From the NCBI GenBank assembly GCA_902825215.1, contig LR782234.1:2976001-3040000 (forward strand): a stretch of 64,000 bases of DNA. The letters run 5' to 3'. Source of the DNA: Pseudomonas fluorescens. Its GTDB lineage: Bacteria; Pseudomonadota; Gammaproteobacteria; Pseudomonadales; Pseudomonadaceae. Every line of letters starts with the position of its first letter. The first letter of the stretch is position 1. Shown piece by piece: positions 8,491 through 17,677 of this stretch. The notes beneath the pieces are model-generated. The model did not search any database, was not told the DNA's origin, and saw only the letters and a program-made list of their open reading frames with translations. The position numbers were made by a program, and so were the translations under genes.

Positions 8491-10104
8491 ATGCGAAGCA
8501 GGCTGCTGGCGGTTGGGATGGTGCTGTTGGCAATGGTCTGGAGCAGTGTCGGCTGGGCGCTGGATGTCGCGCCGAAAACGACCGACGAAGCGGTCGAATT
8601 GAAGGTCGCCAACCGCAGCATCATGCTGTTTCGCGCGACCATTCTCGGCGAGGCGCCGGCATCGCGGGTCAAACGCGCCAAAATGGTTATCAACGAAGCG
8701 CTTAACGAAGACGCCGAACTGAGGGTCAGCACGGATTCGATCCAGAACAGCTACATCGTGCTGATCGGTGATAAACGGGCCTTTATCGTTGCCCCCAAGG
8801 ACATCGACAGCCTCGAATATTCCTCGGTACAGGAAGCCGCCGAAGGCGCGGCCGAGCGGCTGCGTCAGGTAGTGGCGGAAACCCACGAGGCGCGCAATCT
8901 GCAGATGATCGTGCGTTCGCTGGGGCTGGCCGCCCTGGCTACGCTGATTTATCTGGGGCTGCTCTGGTGCCTGGCGTGGTTGCGGCGCAAGTTGCTCAGC
9001 AAACTGCCGGCGTTGATGGATCGCCACACCCGCGCGCTGAAAGTCGGGCGCGTGCAATTGATCGACGCGAATTTTCTCTATCCGCTGGTCAGCCGCTTTC
9101 TGTTGCTGCTGCGCTGGTTGCTGATTCTGTTGCTCACCTATGAGTGGCTGGGTTTTATCCTCTCGCGGTTTCCCTATACCCGGCCGTGGGGCGAGAGCCT
9201 CAACAATTACCTGTTCGAACTGGCCGGTTATCTGCTGCAAGGGATTGTCGATGCGATCCCGGGCCTCGGCGTGGCCCTGGCGATTTTCTTTATCGCCCGT
9301 GGCGTCGTTGCTTTCACCCGGCGGATCCTGCGCCGCATGGCCACGCCAGGGACGTTAAGCTGGCTGAACCACGAAACCTTGCAACCGACGCAGCGCCTGA
9401 CCGCGCTGGCGGTGTGGCTATTTGCGTTGGCCATGGCGTATCCGTATTTGCCCGGCGCCGGCACCGACGCGTTCAAGGGTTTGTCGGTGTTGATCGGTCT
9501 GATGATTTCCCTTGGCGCGACCAGCGTGGTCGGGCAGGCAGCGGCGGGGTTGATCCTGACCTACACGCGCACGCTGCGCCCCGGCGAGTTCGTGCGCATT
9601 GGCGAGTATGAAGGCACGGTGACTGAACTGGGCATGTTCACCACGCGGATTCGCACCGGTCTGGGCGAGGTGCTGACGCTGCCCAATTCGATGATCACCG
9701 GCACCGTCACCAAGAACTATTCACGCACCGTGCAAGGCCCCGGTTATGTGGTCGACACCGTGGTGACCATCGGTTACGACACACCGTGGCGGCAAGTGGA
9801 GGCGATGTTGCTGGAAGCAGCAAAACGCACGCCGGGTGTGCTGGAAGATCCACCGGCGCAGGTGTTCCAGACGGCACTCTCGGACTTTTATCCCGAGTAC
9901 CGATTGGTCGCCCAGGCTATTCCGAGCCAGCCACGCCCGCGCGCCGTGCTGCTGAGCATGCTCCACGCCAATATTCAGGATGTGTTCAACGAATACGGCG
10001 TGCAGATCATGTCGCCGCATTATCTGGGCGATCCGCCGGATGAGAAGCGCGTGCCGCCAGAGAAGTGGTTCACCGCGCCTGCGCAAGCGCCGCGGGACCA
10101 ATGA
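8491..10104 (+). CDS. MscS-family mechanosensitive channel
   Basis: The 537-residue protein has a cleavable signal peptide (MRSRLLAVGMVLLAMVWSSVGWA), a periplasmic region of about 120 residues, several membrane helices, and an MscS core. The pore helix and beta domain read LMISLGATSVVGQAAAGLIL, then LRPGEFVRIGEYEGTVTELG and TLPNSMITGTVTKNYS, the standard MscS order. Such channels open on membrane tension and release solutes during hypo-osmotic shock. The periplasmic extension makes it larger than E. coli MscS (286 residues), so it belongs with the YbdG/YnaI-like or extended group. It ends at a bidirectional terminator shared with the convergent proP gene. Confidence 0.9.
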   Translation: MRSRLLAVGMVLLAMVWSSVGWALDVAPKTTDEAVELKVANRSIMLFRATILGEAPASRVKRAKMVINEALNEDAELRVSTDSIQNSYIVLIGDKRAFIVAPKDIDSLEYSSVQEAAEGAAERLRQVVAETHEARNLQMIVRSLGLAALATLIYLGLLWCLAWLRRKLLSKLPALMDRHTRALKVGRVQLIDANFLYPLVSRFLLLLRWLLILLLTYEWLGFILSRFPYTRPWGESLNNYLFELAGYLLQGIVDAIPGLGVALAIFFIARGVVAFTRRILRRMATPGTLSWLNHETLQPTQRLTALAVWLFALAMAYPYLPGAGTDAFKGLSVLIGLMISLGATSVVGQAAAGLILTYTRTLRPGEFVRIGEYEGTVTELGMFTTRIRTGLGEVLTLPNSMITGTVTKNYSRTVQGPGYVVDTVVTIGYDTPWRQVEAMLLEAAKRTPGVLEDPPAQVFQTALSDFYPEYRLVAQAIPSQPRPRAVLLSMLHANIQDVFNEYGVQIMSPHYLGDPPDEKRVPPEKWFTAPAQAPRDQ

Positions 10105-10115
10105 CCGACGCATAA

Positions 10116-10143
10116 AAAAGTCCGCCACAACGGGCGGACTTTT
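10116..10143. terminator. Bidirectional intrinsic terminator
   Basis: An 11-bp perfect stem (AAAAGTCCGCC / GGCGGACTTTT) with a six-base loop lies between the convergent mscS-like and proP genes. A-runs and T-runs on both sides let it work for both strands. Confidence 0.9.
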
Positions 10144-10159
10144 GTGCTGGGGTTTCGCC

Positions 10160-11662
10160 TCAATCGATACGCGGATGCTGTTGCGCCAGTTCATTACGCT
10201 TGGCTTGCAATGTAGCGATTTCGGCATCGATGTCTTCGATTTTCTGTTCGATGTTGTCGTGGTGCTCTTGCAGCAGTTCCTTGGCTTCTTCTAGGTCGGA
10301 GGCCGCAGGGGCTGCACCGCGCAGGGGTTTGTTGGCGGTTTCCTTCATGGTCACGCCGGTGACCAGGCCGACCACAGCGATGACCATCAGGTAATACGCC
10401 GGCATGTACAGGTCGTTGGTGCTTTCCACCAGCCAGGCCACAGCGGTCGGGGTCAGACCGGCGATCAGCACCGAGACGTTGAAGGCACTGGCCAGTGCGC
10501 TGTAGCGGATGTGTGTGGGGAACATCGCCGGCAGGGTCGAAGCCATCACGCCGATGAAGAAGTTCAGCAACACGGCGAGAATCAGCAGACCGGAAAAGAT
10601 CAGGCCGATGCTGCCGCTGTTGATCAGCATGAACGCCGGAATGGCAAAGATGAACAGGCCGATACTGCCGACCACGATAAATGGCTTACGGCCGATCTTG
10701 TCACTGATAAACCCAATCAACGGCTGCACGAACAGCATGCCGACCATGATCGCGATGATGATCAGCACGCCGTGGTTTTCGCTGTAATGCAAATTGTGGG
10801 TCAGGTAACTCGGCATGTAGGTCAGCAGCATGTAATAGGTGACGTTGGTCGCCGCCACCACGCCAATGCAGGTCATCAGGCTGCGCCAGTGCTTGGTCGC
10901 GACTTCCTTGAACGAGACTTTCGGGCCGCCGGCCAGACCTTCGCGGTCGCCTTGTTCGAGCTTTTCCACGTGCTGCTGGAACGCTGGGGTTTCTTCCAGG
11001 GCATGGCGCAAATACAGGCCGATCATGCCCAGCGGCAAGGCGAGGAAGAACGGCAGGCGCCAGCCCCATTCCTCGAAGCGCTGCTCGCCGAGAATCGTCG
11101 AGATCAACACCACGACACCGGCGCCGAAAACAAACCCGGCGATCGAGCCGAAGTCCAGCCAGCTGCCGAGAAAGCCGCGCTTGCGGTCCGGCGCGTATTC
11201 AGCGACGAAGATCGAGGCGCCGGTGTACTCGCCACCGACCGAGAAACCCTGAGCCATTTTTGCCAGTAACAACAGAATCGGCGCCCAGATGCCGATCGAG
11301 GCGTAGGACGGGATCAGGCCGATGGCAAAGGTGCTCAGCGACATGATCACAATGGTCGCGGCGAGGACTTTCTGCCGCCCGTATTTATCGCCCAGCGCAC
11401 CGAAAAACAAGCCGCCCAACGGCCGGATCAGGAACGGTACGGAAAAGGTGGCGAGTGCGGCGATCATCTGTACGCCGGGATCGGCGCCGGGAAAGAACAC
11501 TTTGCCGAGCACATAGGCGACGAAGCCATATACACCGAAGTCGAACCATTCCATGGCGTTGCCCAGTGCGGCGGCGGTGATCGCCTTGCGCATCTTGGCA
11601 TCGTCGACAATGGTGATGTCTTTCAAACCGATCGGTTTGACGGTTTTCTTGCGTGGTTTCAT
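10160..11662 (-). CDS. proP: Proline/betaine:proton symporter, MFS (ProP-like)
   Basis: This 500-residue MFS protein has 12 predicted membrane helices and the metabolite:H+ symporter signatures NAMEWFDFGVYGFVA (about 35-49), GALGDKYGRQKVL between helices 2 and 3, and AQGFSVGGEYTGA. The C-terminus (from about 450) is a cytoplasmic heptad-rich tail, ASDLEEAKELLQEHH then IEDIDAEIATLQAKRNEL, like the osmosensory coiled coil of E. coli ProP. ProP takes up proline and glycine betaine when osmolality rises. Its neighbour is a mechanosensitive channel, so uptake and release of osmolytes lie side by side. The tail supports ProP over other members of the subfamily such as citrate or shikimate carriers. 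Confidence 0.87.
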   Translation of the reverse strand: MKPRKKTVKPIGLKDITIVDDAKMRKAITAAALGNAMEWFDFGVYGFVAYVLGKVFFPGADPGVQMIAALATFSVPFLIRPLGGLFFGALGDKYGRQKVLAATIVIMSLSTFAIGLIPSYASIGIWAPILLLLAKMAQGFSVGGEYTGASIFVAEYAPDRKRGFLGSWLDFGSIAGFVFGAGVVVLISTILGEQRFEEWGWRLPFFLALPLGMIGLYLRHALEETPAFQQHVEKLEQGDREGLAGGPKVSFKEVATKHWRSLMTCIGVVAATNVTYYMLLTYMPSYLTHNLHYSENHGVLIIIAIMVGMLFVQPLIGFISDKIGRKPFIVVGSIGLFIFAIPAFMLINSGSIGLIFSGLLILAVLLNFFIGVMASTLPAMFPTHIRYSALASAFNVSVLIAGLTPTAVAWLVESTNDLYMPAYYLMVIAVVGLVTGVTMKETANKPLRGAAPAASDLEEAKELLQEHHDNIEQKIEDIDAEIATLQAKRNELAQQHPRID

Positions 11663-11820
11663 CCGGGTCTTCTCTTTGCTGATCCATCGTGCCGCGTAGA
11701 TGCCATCTCTTTGATGGCGCGTGCTCTTTGGCTCAGATACATGAGGACACGAAATAATTCACCAATGGCGGGAATTAATTTCGACAGGCGGGTGGTGCAA
11801 CTCCGAGCCTTGTTGGAGCT

Positions 11821-12600
11821 GTATTGCCTGACCCACCGCTATCGCTGGCAAGCCAGCTCCCCCAAGGGTTTTGGGTGTTGCCGGGATTTTTTGTCCGCCG
11901 GCAAATTCTGTGGGAGCTGGCTTGCCAGCGATGGGGCCGGATCAGACAAACTTGTATTGCCTGACCCACCGCTATCGCTGGCAAGCCAGCTCCCACAAGG
12001 ATTTTGGGTGTTGCCGGAATTTATGTCCGCCGGCAAATTCTGTGGGAGCTGGCTTGCCAGCGATGAGGCCGGATCAGGCAAACTTGTATTGCCTGACCCA
12101 CTGCTATCGCTGGCAAGCCAGCTACCACAAGGGTTTTGGGTGTTGCCGGGATTTTTTGTCCGCCGGCAAATTCTGTGGGAGCTGGCTTGCCAGCGATGGG
12201 GCCGGATCAGACAAACTTGTATTGCCTGACCCACCGCTATCGCTGGCAAGCCAGCTCCCACAAGGATTTTGGGTGTTGCCGGGATTTTGTGTCCGCCGCC
12301 AAATTCTGTGGGAGCTGGCTTGCCAGCGATGGGGCCGGATCAGACAAACTTGTATTGCCTGACCCACCGCTATCGCTGGCAAGCCAGCTCCCACAAGGAT
12401 TTTGGGTGTTGCCGGGATTTTGTGTCCGCCGGCAAATTCTGTGGGAGCTGGCTTGCCAGCGATGGGGCCGGATCAGACAAACTTGTATTGCCTGACCCAC
12501 CGCTATCGCTGGCAAGCCAGCTCCCACAAGGATTTTGGGTGTTGCCGGAATTTTGTGTCCGCCTTCAAATTCTGTGGGAGCTGGCTTGCCAGCGATGACG
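11821..12600. repeat. Tandem array of six REP-doublet units
   Basis: A unit of 132-133 bp starting GTATTGCCTGACCCAC begins at 11821, 11954, 12086, 12219, 12352 and 12485, the last copy being cut short near 12600. Each unit has two REP cores in inverted orientation, TATCGCTGGCAAGCCAGCTC and GAGCTGGCTTGCCAGCGATG, separated by about 50 bp, so the array holds about 12 REPs. Copies are almost identical. Units 1 and 3 share the variant AGGGTTTTGGG, while units 2, 4, 5 and 6 have AGGATTTTGGG. The array lies between the divergently oriented ends of proP (5' side) and oprB (3' side). Open frames inside it are by-products of the repeat, not genes. Confidence 0.95.
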
Positions 12601-12621
12601 TCATGACATCCATTACAAGGC

Positions 12622-13920
12622 TTAAAGCGCAGCCTTCACCTGCAACCCAAACACCAACGCATTGTCGATGTCCTGCCCGGAAAACGCCCCCGGTTCGATG
12701 ATGTATTGCAGGTTCGGCCGCAGCGTCAGCCACGGTGTGGCCTGGTAACCGTAGCCGAGTTCGATCAGTTGCTCGGCGCTGTCCAGGTTGGGAAACGCGG
12801 TGCCATTGGCCAGCGCGGCGTCTTGCTGCACGTCGCGGCTGCGCGGGTTGGGCACGGCGCGGCCGTAGCCGAGTGCGAGGGTGTCACGCGGGCGACCTTC
12901 GAACGGTTTGTACAAAACCACGCCAGTGCCGTACCACTTGCTGAACGGCGATGCCGCTTGGCTGGCCGCCGAATACTGGCCGAAAGCATGCAGGCTGCGA
13001 CCTTCGGAGGATGGCGAACGCCACACCGCTTGATCGATCAGCAGGTAATGCCCGCCACGACCGGAAACGTCGTCATCGCTGCCGATGCGTTTGACGTCGG
13101 AGCTGTCGTAGTAATAGCCGACCTTGTACTCGCCCGGCAGCGCGCCGGCGTGTTTGTACACCAGTTCGATCGGCACCACGGTGCCAGTGGTGTGTTTCGG
13201 CCCCAGGTGCCACGCGCGGCTGGAGTTGCCGTTGCTCGACGGGTCGACATTGAACGCGGCGACGCGCAGTTGCCAGGCTGGCGACAGGTCGTATTTGACC
13301 CGCACGCCCAGGTGCGCGTTGGGGTAATTGGCCCAGCCGCTGCCGCCGGACATGTTCAGCGGATGGCCGCAGAAACCGGCGTTCATGAAGTTGCACAGAA
13401 TGCCGCTGTCGAGACCGCCGAGGTCGTTGCCCATGGCCATGTAACCGAGTTTGACGTTCAGCGCCGGGGTGAACAGGCTGCGCTCGTAACTCAGTTCGGT
13501 CAGGCGCGTGTACAGGCCGCCGTAGTTTTCCTGGATCGGCAAGCGGTTGCCGACCAGATCTTCGGAGGCGCTGTTGCCGCGTCGGTCGTTGATCGTCAAC
13601 TGAACCTTGCCGGCATTGTCGACGCCGTAGAGTTTGCTCAGGTCGAACTGCACACCGAGCTTGATGTTCTGCGAGTAGCGCGCCGAGCGATGTAGACCAC
13701 CGTCGGCGTTGTAAGCGGTTTCGCCGCTGTAGTCGCCGGTGAATTTGAGGCCGTCTTCGTCGAGCTGATGGCGCAGGCCGCCCCAGTCACCGGTGAGGGT
13801 GCTGCGGCTCAACAGATCGGAATCGTCAGCGGCGAACGCGGGGAGGGTGGCGGTGCAGGTGAGGCCCAGCAACAGGCCCTGGAACAGTGTGGAACGGGAA
13901 AAGCCAACAGCCAAAAACAT
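12622..13920 (-). CDS. oprB: Carbohydrate-selective porin OprB
   Basis: The 432-residue form starting MFLAVGFSRSTLFQGLLL is preferred over an upstream start at 13971 because AGGAAG precedes its ATG and it gives a proper signal peptide ending PAFAA. The mature protein has OprB features: STLTGDWGGLRHQLDEDGL near its start, FTGDYSGETAYNADGG, GWANYPNAHLGVRVKY in the middle and a C-terminal barrel strand. OprB forms a sugar-selective outer-membrane channel that feeds glucose to the periplasm. It directly follows gcd on the same strand (85-bp gap), so glucose entry and periplasmic oxidation are probably co-expressed. Confidence 0.92.
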   Translation of the reverse strand: MFLAVGFSRSTLFQGLLLGLTCTATLPAFAADDSDLLSRSTLTGDWGGLRHQLDEDGLKFTGDYSGETAYNADGGLHRSARYSQNIKLGVQFDLSKLYGVDNAGKVQLTINDRRGNSASEDLVGNRLPIQENYGGLYTRLTELSYERSLFTPALNVKLGYMAMGNDLGGLDSGILCNFMNAGFCGHPLNMSGGSGWANYPNAHLGVRVKYDLSPAWQLRVAAFNVDPSSNGNSSRAWHLGPKHTTGTVVPIELVYKHAGALPGEYKVGYYYDSSDVKRIGSDDDVSGRGGHYLLIDQAVWRSPSSEGRSLHAFGQYSAASQAASPFSKWYGTGVVLYKPFEGRPRDTLALGYGRAVPNPRSRDVQQDAALANGTAFPNLDSAEQLIELGYGYQATPWLTLRPNLQYIIEPGAFSGQDIDNALVFGLQVKAAL

Positions 13921-14005
13921 CAGGAACTTCCTGCTGAAAACTTGAGCGATAGGGGAAAAGCAACGCGGCACCCGAAGGTGCCGCGCTTGACGTGGTCGCC
14001 GTGGG

Positions 14006-16411
14006 TTACGGCAGGGCGTAGGCCATCACGTAGTCGCCACGATCGGTCGACTGACGTGCGCCGCCGGCGGTGACGACGATGTACTGCTTGCCGGTTTTCG
14101 GCGAAACGTAGGTCATCGGGCCGCCCTGGCTGCCGACTGGCAGACGCGCTTTCCAGACTTCTTCACCGTTGCCGCTGTTGAAGGCCCGCAGGTAGAAGTC
14201 CTGAGTGCCAGCGATGAAGATCAGGCCGCCCTGAGTCGACAGGGTCCCGCCGAGGGTTGGCAGGCCGATCTTGATCGGCAAGTGCATGCGGATGCCCAGC
14301 GGACCGGTGTCTTCAACGGTGCCGACTGGAACCTGCCAGGCGACTTTCTGGGTCTTCATGTCGATTGCGGTCAAGGTGCCGAATGGCGGCGCCTGGCACG
14401 GAATGCCGGCCACCGACAGGAAGCGGTTCTTGTTCACGGCATACGGCGTGCCTTTGAGCGGCACCGCGCCCATACCGGTGTTCAGTGCTTCACCACCGCC
14501 GGCGGCCTGGCCTTTGTTCTGCGACGGGATCATCTGAATCCACAGGCCCAGACGCATGTCATTGACGAAGATGAAACCGTGCACCGGGTCAGTGGAAATG
14601 CTGCCCCAGTTCATGCCGCCCAGCGAACCCGGGAAGCTCAGCGATTTGTCGGTACCCGGCGCGGTGTACAGGCCGTCGTAGCGCATGCTCTTGAAGTCGA
14701 TGCGGCAGAGCAGTTGATCGTAAGGCGTGGCGCCCCACATGTCCGACTCGGTCAGGTGCTGCGCACCGATCTGCGGCATGCCCACCGATTTTGGCTGGGT
14801 TGGCGAGTACGGCTCGTTCGGGATGTTCGCTGCTTTGACCGGCACGTCCTTGACCTCGGTCAGCGGTTTGCCGGTGGCGCGGTCGAGCACGTAGATCTGC
14901 CCGGCCTTGGTGCCGATGACCAGCGCCGGAATGCTTTTGCCGTCCTTGTCGAAGTCGATCAGGCTCGGCTGCATCGGCAGGTCGAAGTCCCAGAGATCGT
15001 TGTGCACGGTCTGGTACACCCAACGCTCTTCACCGGTGCTGGCGTCCAGCGCAAGGATTGAGGCGCCGTACTTGTGGTCCAGTTGACTGCGCTCGACCCC
15101 GTAGATGTCGGTGGACGAACTGCCCATCGGCAGGAACACGGTGTTGGTTGCCGCGTCGTAGGACATTGGCGCCCAGCTGTTCGGCGTGCTGCGCACGTAG
15201 GTGCTGCCGTCGGCCGGAGCCTTGCGGTCCTGCGGGTTGCCCGGGTCGAACGCCCAGCGCATGGCGCCGGTGATCACGTCAAAACCACGAATCACGCCGC
15301 CGGGCATGTCGCTTTGCACGTTGTCAGCGACGCGGCCACCCACCACAACGGTGGTACCGGCCATCAATGGCGCGGACGACAACTGATAGTAGCTGTCCGG
15401 CACGTCACCCAGACCGGCCTTCAGATCGACCTGACCGTTGTTGCCGAAACCCTGGCAGAACTCGCCGGTGTCGGCATCGACTGCGATCAGACGAGCATCG
15501 ATGGTGTTGGTCAGCAGACGGCGCTGGCAATTGGCAGCCGGCGCCGGTTTGGCTTCGATGATCGGCGAATTGGCCGGCTGCGCGATGGCCGCAGTGCTGT
15601 CGAAATACGCCATGCCACGGCAACGCTGCCAGACTTTCGACTGGGCGTTGACCTGGTTTTTCCAGATTTCCTTGCCGGTGTCGGCGTCCAGCGCGATCAG
15701 GTTGTTGTGCGGGGTGCAGATGAACACCTTGTTGCCGACCTGCAGCGGGGTGAGCTGGTCCTCGGCGCCATTGCCATCGCTTTCGGCGACGTCGCCGGTG
15801 TGGTAAGTCCACGCGACTTTGAGCTTGTCGACGTTGTTGCGGTTGATCTGATCCAGCGCGGCAAAGCGGCTGCCACCTTCGGTATTGCCGTAGTGCGCCC
15901 AGTCCTTCTGCGCCTTGGCCGGCTCGACCGGGGTCAGGCCAGGGCCGGCGCCGGTGTCGGCAACGGTCGGGTGGGCGACGAACATGTTGCCGCCTGCCAC
16001 CGCCACGCCCACCGCCAACACCGCAGCCACGGCATAGGCGCCGCGACCGGCAACCTCACCGTTGGCACGCTTGAGCAGGGGATAGACCAGCGCCACGACC
16101 AGACCGATCACGCTGAACATGAACAACCGCGAGAACACTGGCCAGAACACCAGCCCGGCATCGCTCAGCGCCCAGATCGCGGTGCCGACGAGAAACGCAG
16201 CAAACAGCCAGGCGCCGGCAGTCTTGAAGCGAGCGATCAGCAAGCCGGACACCGCCATCACCAATCCACCGACCAGGAAGTACCACGACCCTCCCAGGCT
16301 GACCAACTTCACGCCGCCTGCGGCAAGCGCCAGGCCGAGCAGGGCGATGACCACGCCGAGCCCGACGAGAATGAACTTTGATATGCCTGAGAGGCGTTGA
16401 CTCTGCTTCAC
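14006..16411 (-). CDS. gcd: Membrane-bound PQQ glucose dehydrogenase
   Basis: The 801-residue enzyme has five N-terminal membrane helices (to about residue 140) and a periplasmic eight-bladed propeller. Typical Gcd sequence is seen in AHYGNTEGGSRFAALDQIN, TPHNNLIALDADTGKEIW, CRGMAYFDST, DFDLPMQPSLIDFD and GSQGGPMTYVSPKTGKQYIV. It oxidises glucose to gluconolactone in the periplasm and passes electrons to ubiquinone, and in rhizosphere pseudomonads it drives gluconic-acid secretion and phosphate solubilisation. The start codon appears to be GTG, with GGGGA eight bases upstream. It is followed by oprB on the same strand, the usual Pseudomonas order. PQQ biosynthesis genes are not in the window. 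Confidence 0.96.
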   Translation of the reverse strand: MKQSQRLSGISKFILVGLGVVIALLGLALAAGGVKLVSLGGSWYFLVGGLVMAVSGLLIARFKTAGAWLFAAFLVGTAIWALSDAGLVFWPVFSRLFMFSVIGLVVALVYPLLKRANGEVAGRGAYAVAAVLAVGVAVAGGNMFVAHPTVADTGAGPGLTPVEPAKAQKDWAHYGNTEGGSRFAALDQINRNNVDKLKVAWTYHTGDVAESDGNGAEDQLTPLQVGNKVFICTPHNNLIALDADTGKEIWKNQVNAQSKVWQRCRGMAYFDSTAAIAQPANSPIIEAKPAPAANCQRRLLTNTIDARLIAVDADTGEFCQGFGNNGQVDLKAGLGDVPDSYYQLSSAPLMAGTTVVVGGRVADNVQSDMPGGVIRGFDVITGAMRWAFDPGNPQDRKAPADGSTYVRSTPNSWAPMSYDAATNTVFLPMGSSSTDIYGVERSQLDHKYGASILALDASTGEERWVYQTVHNDLWDFDLPMQPSLIDFDKDGKSIPALVIGTKAGQIYVLDRATGKPLTEVKDVPVKAANIPNEPYSPTQPKSVGMPQIGAQHLTESDMWGATPYDQLLCRIDFKSMRYDGLYTAPGTDKSLSFPGSLGGMNWGSISTDPVHGFIFVNDMRLGLWIQMIPSQNKGQAAGGGEALNTGMGAVPLKGTPYAVNKNRFLSVAGIPCQAPPFGTLTAIDMKTQKVAWQVPVGTVEDTGPLGIRMHLPIKIGLPTLGGTLSTQGGLIFIAGTQDFYLRAFNSGNGEEVWKARLPVGSQGGPMTYVSPKTGKQYIVVTAGGARQSTDRGDYVMAYALP

Positions 16412-16606
16412 GTTGAATGTCCCCGTTGAAATGAGGTGCGGAGTATATCGTTAGGTAACTACCTAGTTAAAACACAAATTTTCACGATAGAGCGTAGCCC
16501 GCGATACAGGCGCTCGTTCGCCGGTGTGTTGCTGAATGAGTTTGCGCCGAGGCAGCGGAGGAAAAGCCCGGTGGTGTCAGCGTCGGTGGAATTAATGACA
16601 GCTATA

Positions 16607-16648
16607 AGTAAAAAAGCTGTTCATCCGCGTCGAGGATGAACAGCTTTT
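16607..16648 (-). terminator. Strong intrinsic terminator
   Basis: A perfect 15-bp stem (AAAAGCTGTTCATCC and its complement, 16612-16626 and 16634-16648) with a seven-base loop, followed on the minus strand by a T-run, ends the bestrophin-like gene before the gcd promoter. Confidence 0.9.
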
Positions 16649-16683
16649 GACTGGCTGACGCACGGTGGCCGACGGATGGGAGA

Positions 16684-17586
16684 TCAGGCGTTTTCTTCAA
16701 TCCGGCGCACATCGCCAAGCGAATCGCGCTGCATCGACTGCAGGTTTTTCTCGATGGTTTCGCACAGCGCTTCCATTTGAATCTGGTGTTCGCTGTGGCG
16801 AAACGGACTCTGCAGGTCGGTGCCGATGCGTTCGATGGCCAACAGCATGAAACCCACCACGGTCGAGGCCAGCGGCGTGAACCAGCCCAGCGATTCCACC
16901 AGCCCGACTGGCACGATCAGGCAGAACAGCGAAATGAACAGCCGCGGAAAATACACATAAGGGTAGGGCAGTGGCGTATTGGCAATCCGCTCCATGCCGC
17001 CCTGGCTGTTGGACAGATCCACCAGCGTCGACTCTAGCCGCGCCAGGCGAATGCTGTCCAGGCGCCCGGCCTTGTATTCGCGCGCCAGCAGCGCCGCCGA
17101 GCCGGTGAGAATGTCGTTGGCGAAATTGTTGGTGGTGCTGCTGCGGGCAAATTCATCCGCCGGAATGAACGCGCGGACCTCATCGGGGCAGGGCAGCCCT
17201 TGCAGGTGCGCGGCGAGGCAATTGACGTAGGCGACGTGACGGCGCAACAACGTCGACTTGACCGGATTGACCTCACGGCCGCCATCGTCGATCAGCGTCA
17301 GCACCTGACGGGCGAAGCTGCGTGAATTGTTGATCATCGATCCCCACAGCGTGCGCGCCTCCCACCAACGGTTGTACGCGCTGCTGTTACGGAAACTGAT
17401 CAACACCACCAGCGCCGAACCGAGCAACGTCAGGGGCATCAACGGCAGATTCAATTTGGCGTTGAGAAACAGCATGAAATCCACGGTGACGGCGATGTCC
17501 CAGAGCAACAGCCAGAACAGCGACCAGCCCACGTAGCCGAGGGTCTTGATGATCAGACGGTACTTTTTGGCGATGGCAGCTTTCAA
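16684..17586 (-). CDS. Bestrophin-like membrane protein (RFP-TM family)
   Basis: The 300-residue product has an N-terminal pair of membrane helices (GYVGWSLFWLLLWDIAVTV and the PLMPLTLLGSALVVLISF region), then the bestrophin hallmark RNSSAYNRWWEARTLWG near residue 66. A second helix pair (LFISLFCLIVPVGLVESLGW and PLASTVVGFMLLAIERIG) precedes the family's DLQSPF motif. Bacterial bestrophins are pentameric ion channels; the Klebsiella homologue conducts cations. No upstream ATG fits, so the start is probably TTG at 17586 with GAGG seven bases before it. It is an independent unit ended by the strong hairpin downstream. Confidence 0.86.
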   Translation of the reverse strand: MKAAIAKKYRLIIKTLGYVGWSLFWLLLWDIAVTVDFMLFLNAKLNLPLMPLTLLGSALVVLISFRNSSAYNRWWEARTLWGSMINNSRSFARQVLTLIDDGGREVNPVKSTLLRRHVAYVNCLAAHLQGLPCPDEVRAFIPADEFARSSTTNNFANDILTGSAALLAREYKAGRLDSIRLARLESTLVDLSNSQGGMERIANTPLPYPYVYFPRLFISLFCLIVPVGLVESLGWFTPLASTVVGFMLLAIERIGTDLQSPFRHSEHQIQMEALCETIEKNLQSMQRDSLGDVRRIEENA

Positions 17587-17677
17587 ACCGGAACCTCGTA
17601 CGGGCAGTGGCGATCAGGATTGATGCCCTAACTCCGACGCTGTTTTCACGCTAAAGGTCCGCAGCCTGCTAAATCGA

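Noticed and set aside
11871-12598. Overlapping open frames with repeated peptide motifs on both strands
   Set aside because: They arise from the 133-bp repeat, occur in every copy and have no ribosome sites; they are not genes.
11821-12600. CRISPR-like array
   Set aside because: The whole unit, including the parts between the hairpins, is conserved; there are no unique spacers and no cas genes.
15074-16381. 435-residue open frame on the plus strand
   Set aside because: It is antisense to gcd and low in recognisable motifs.
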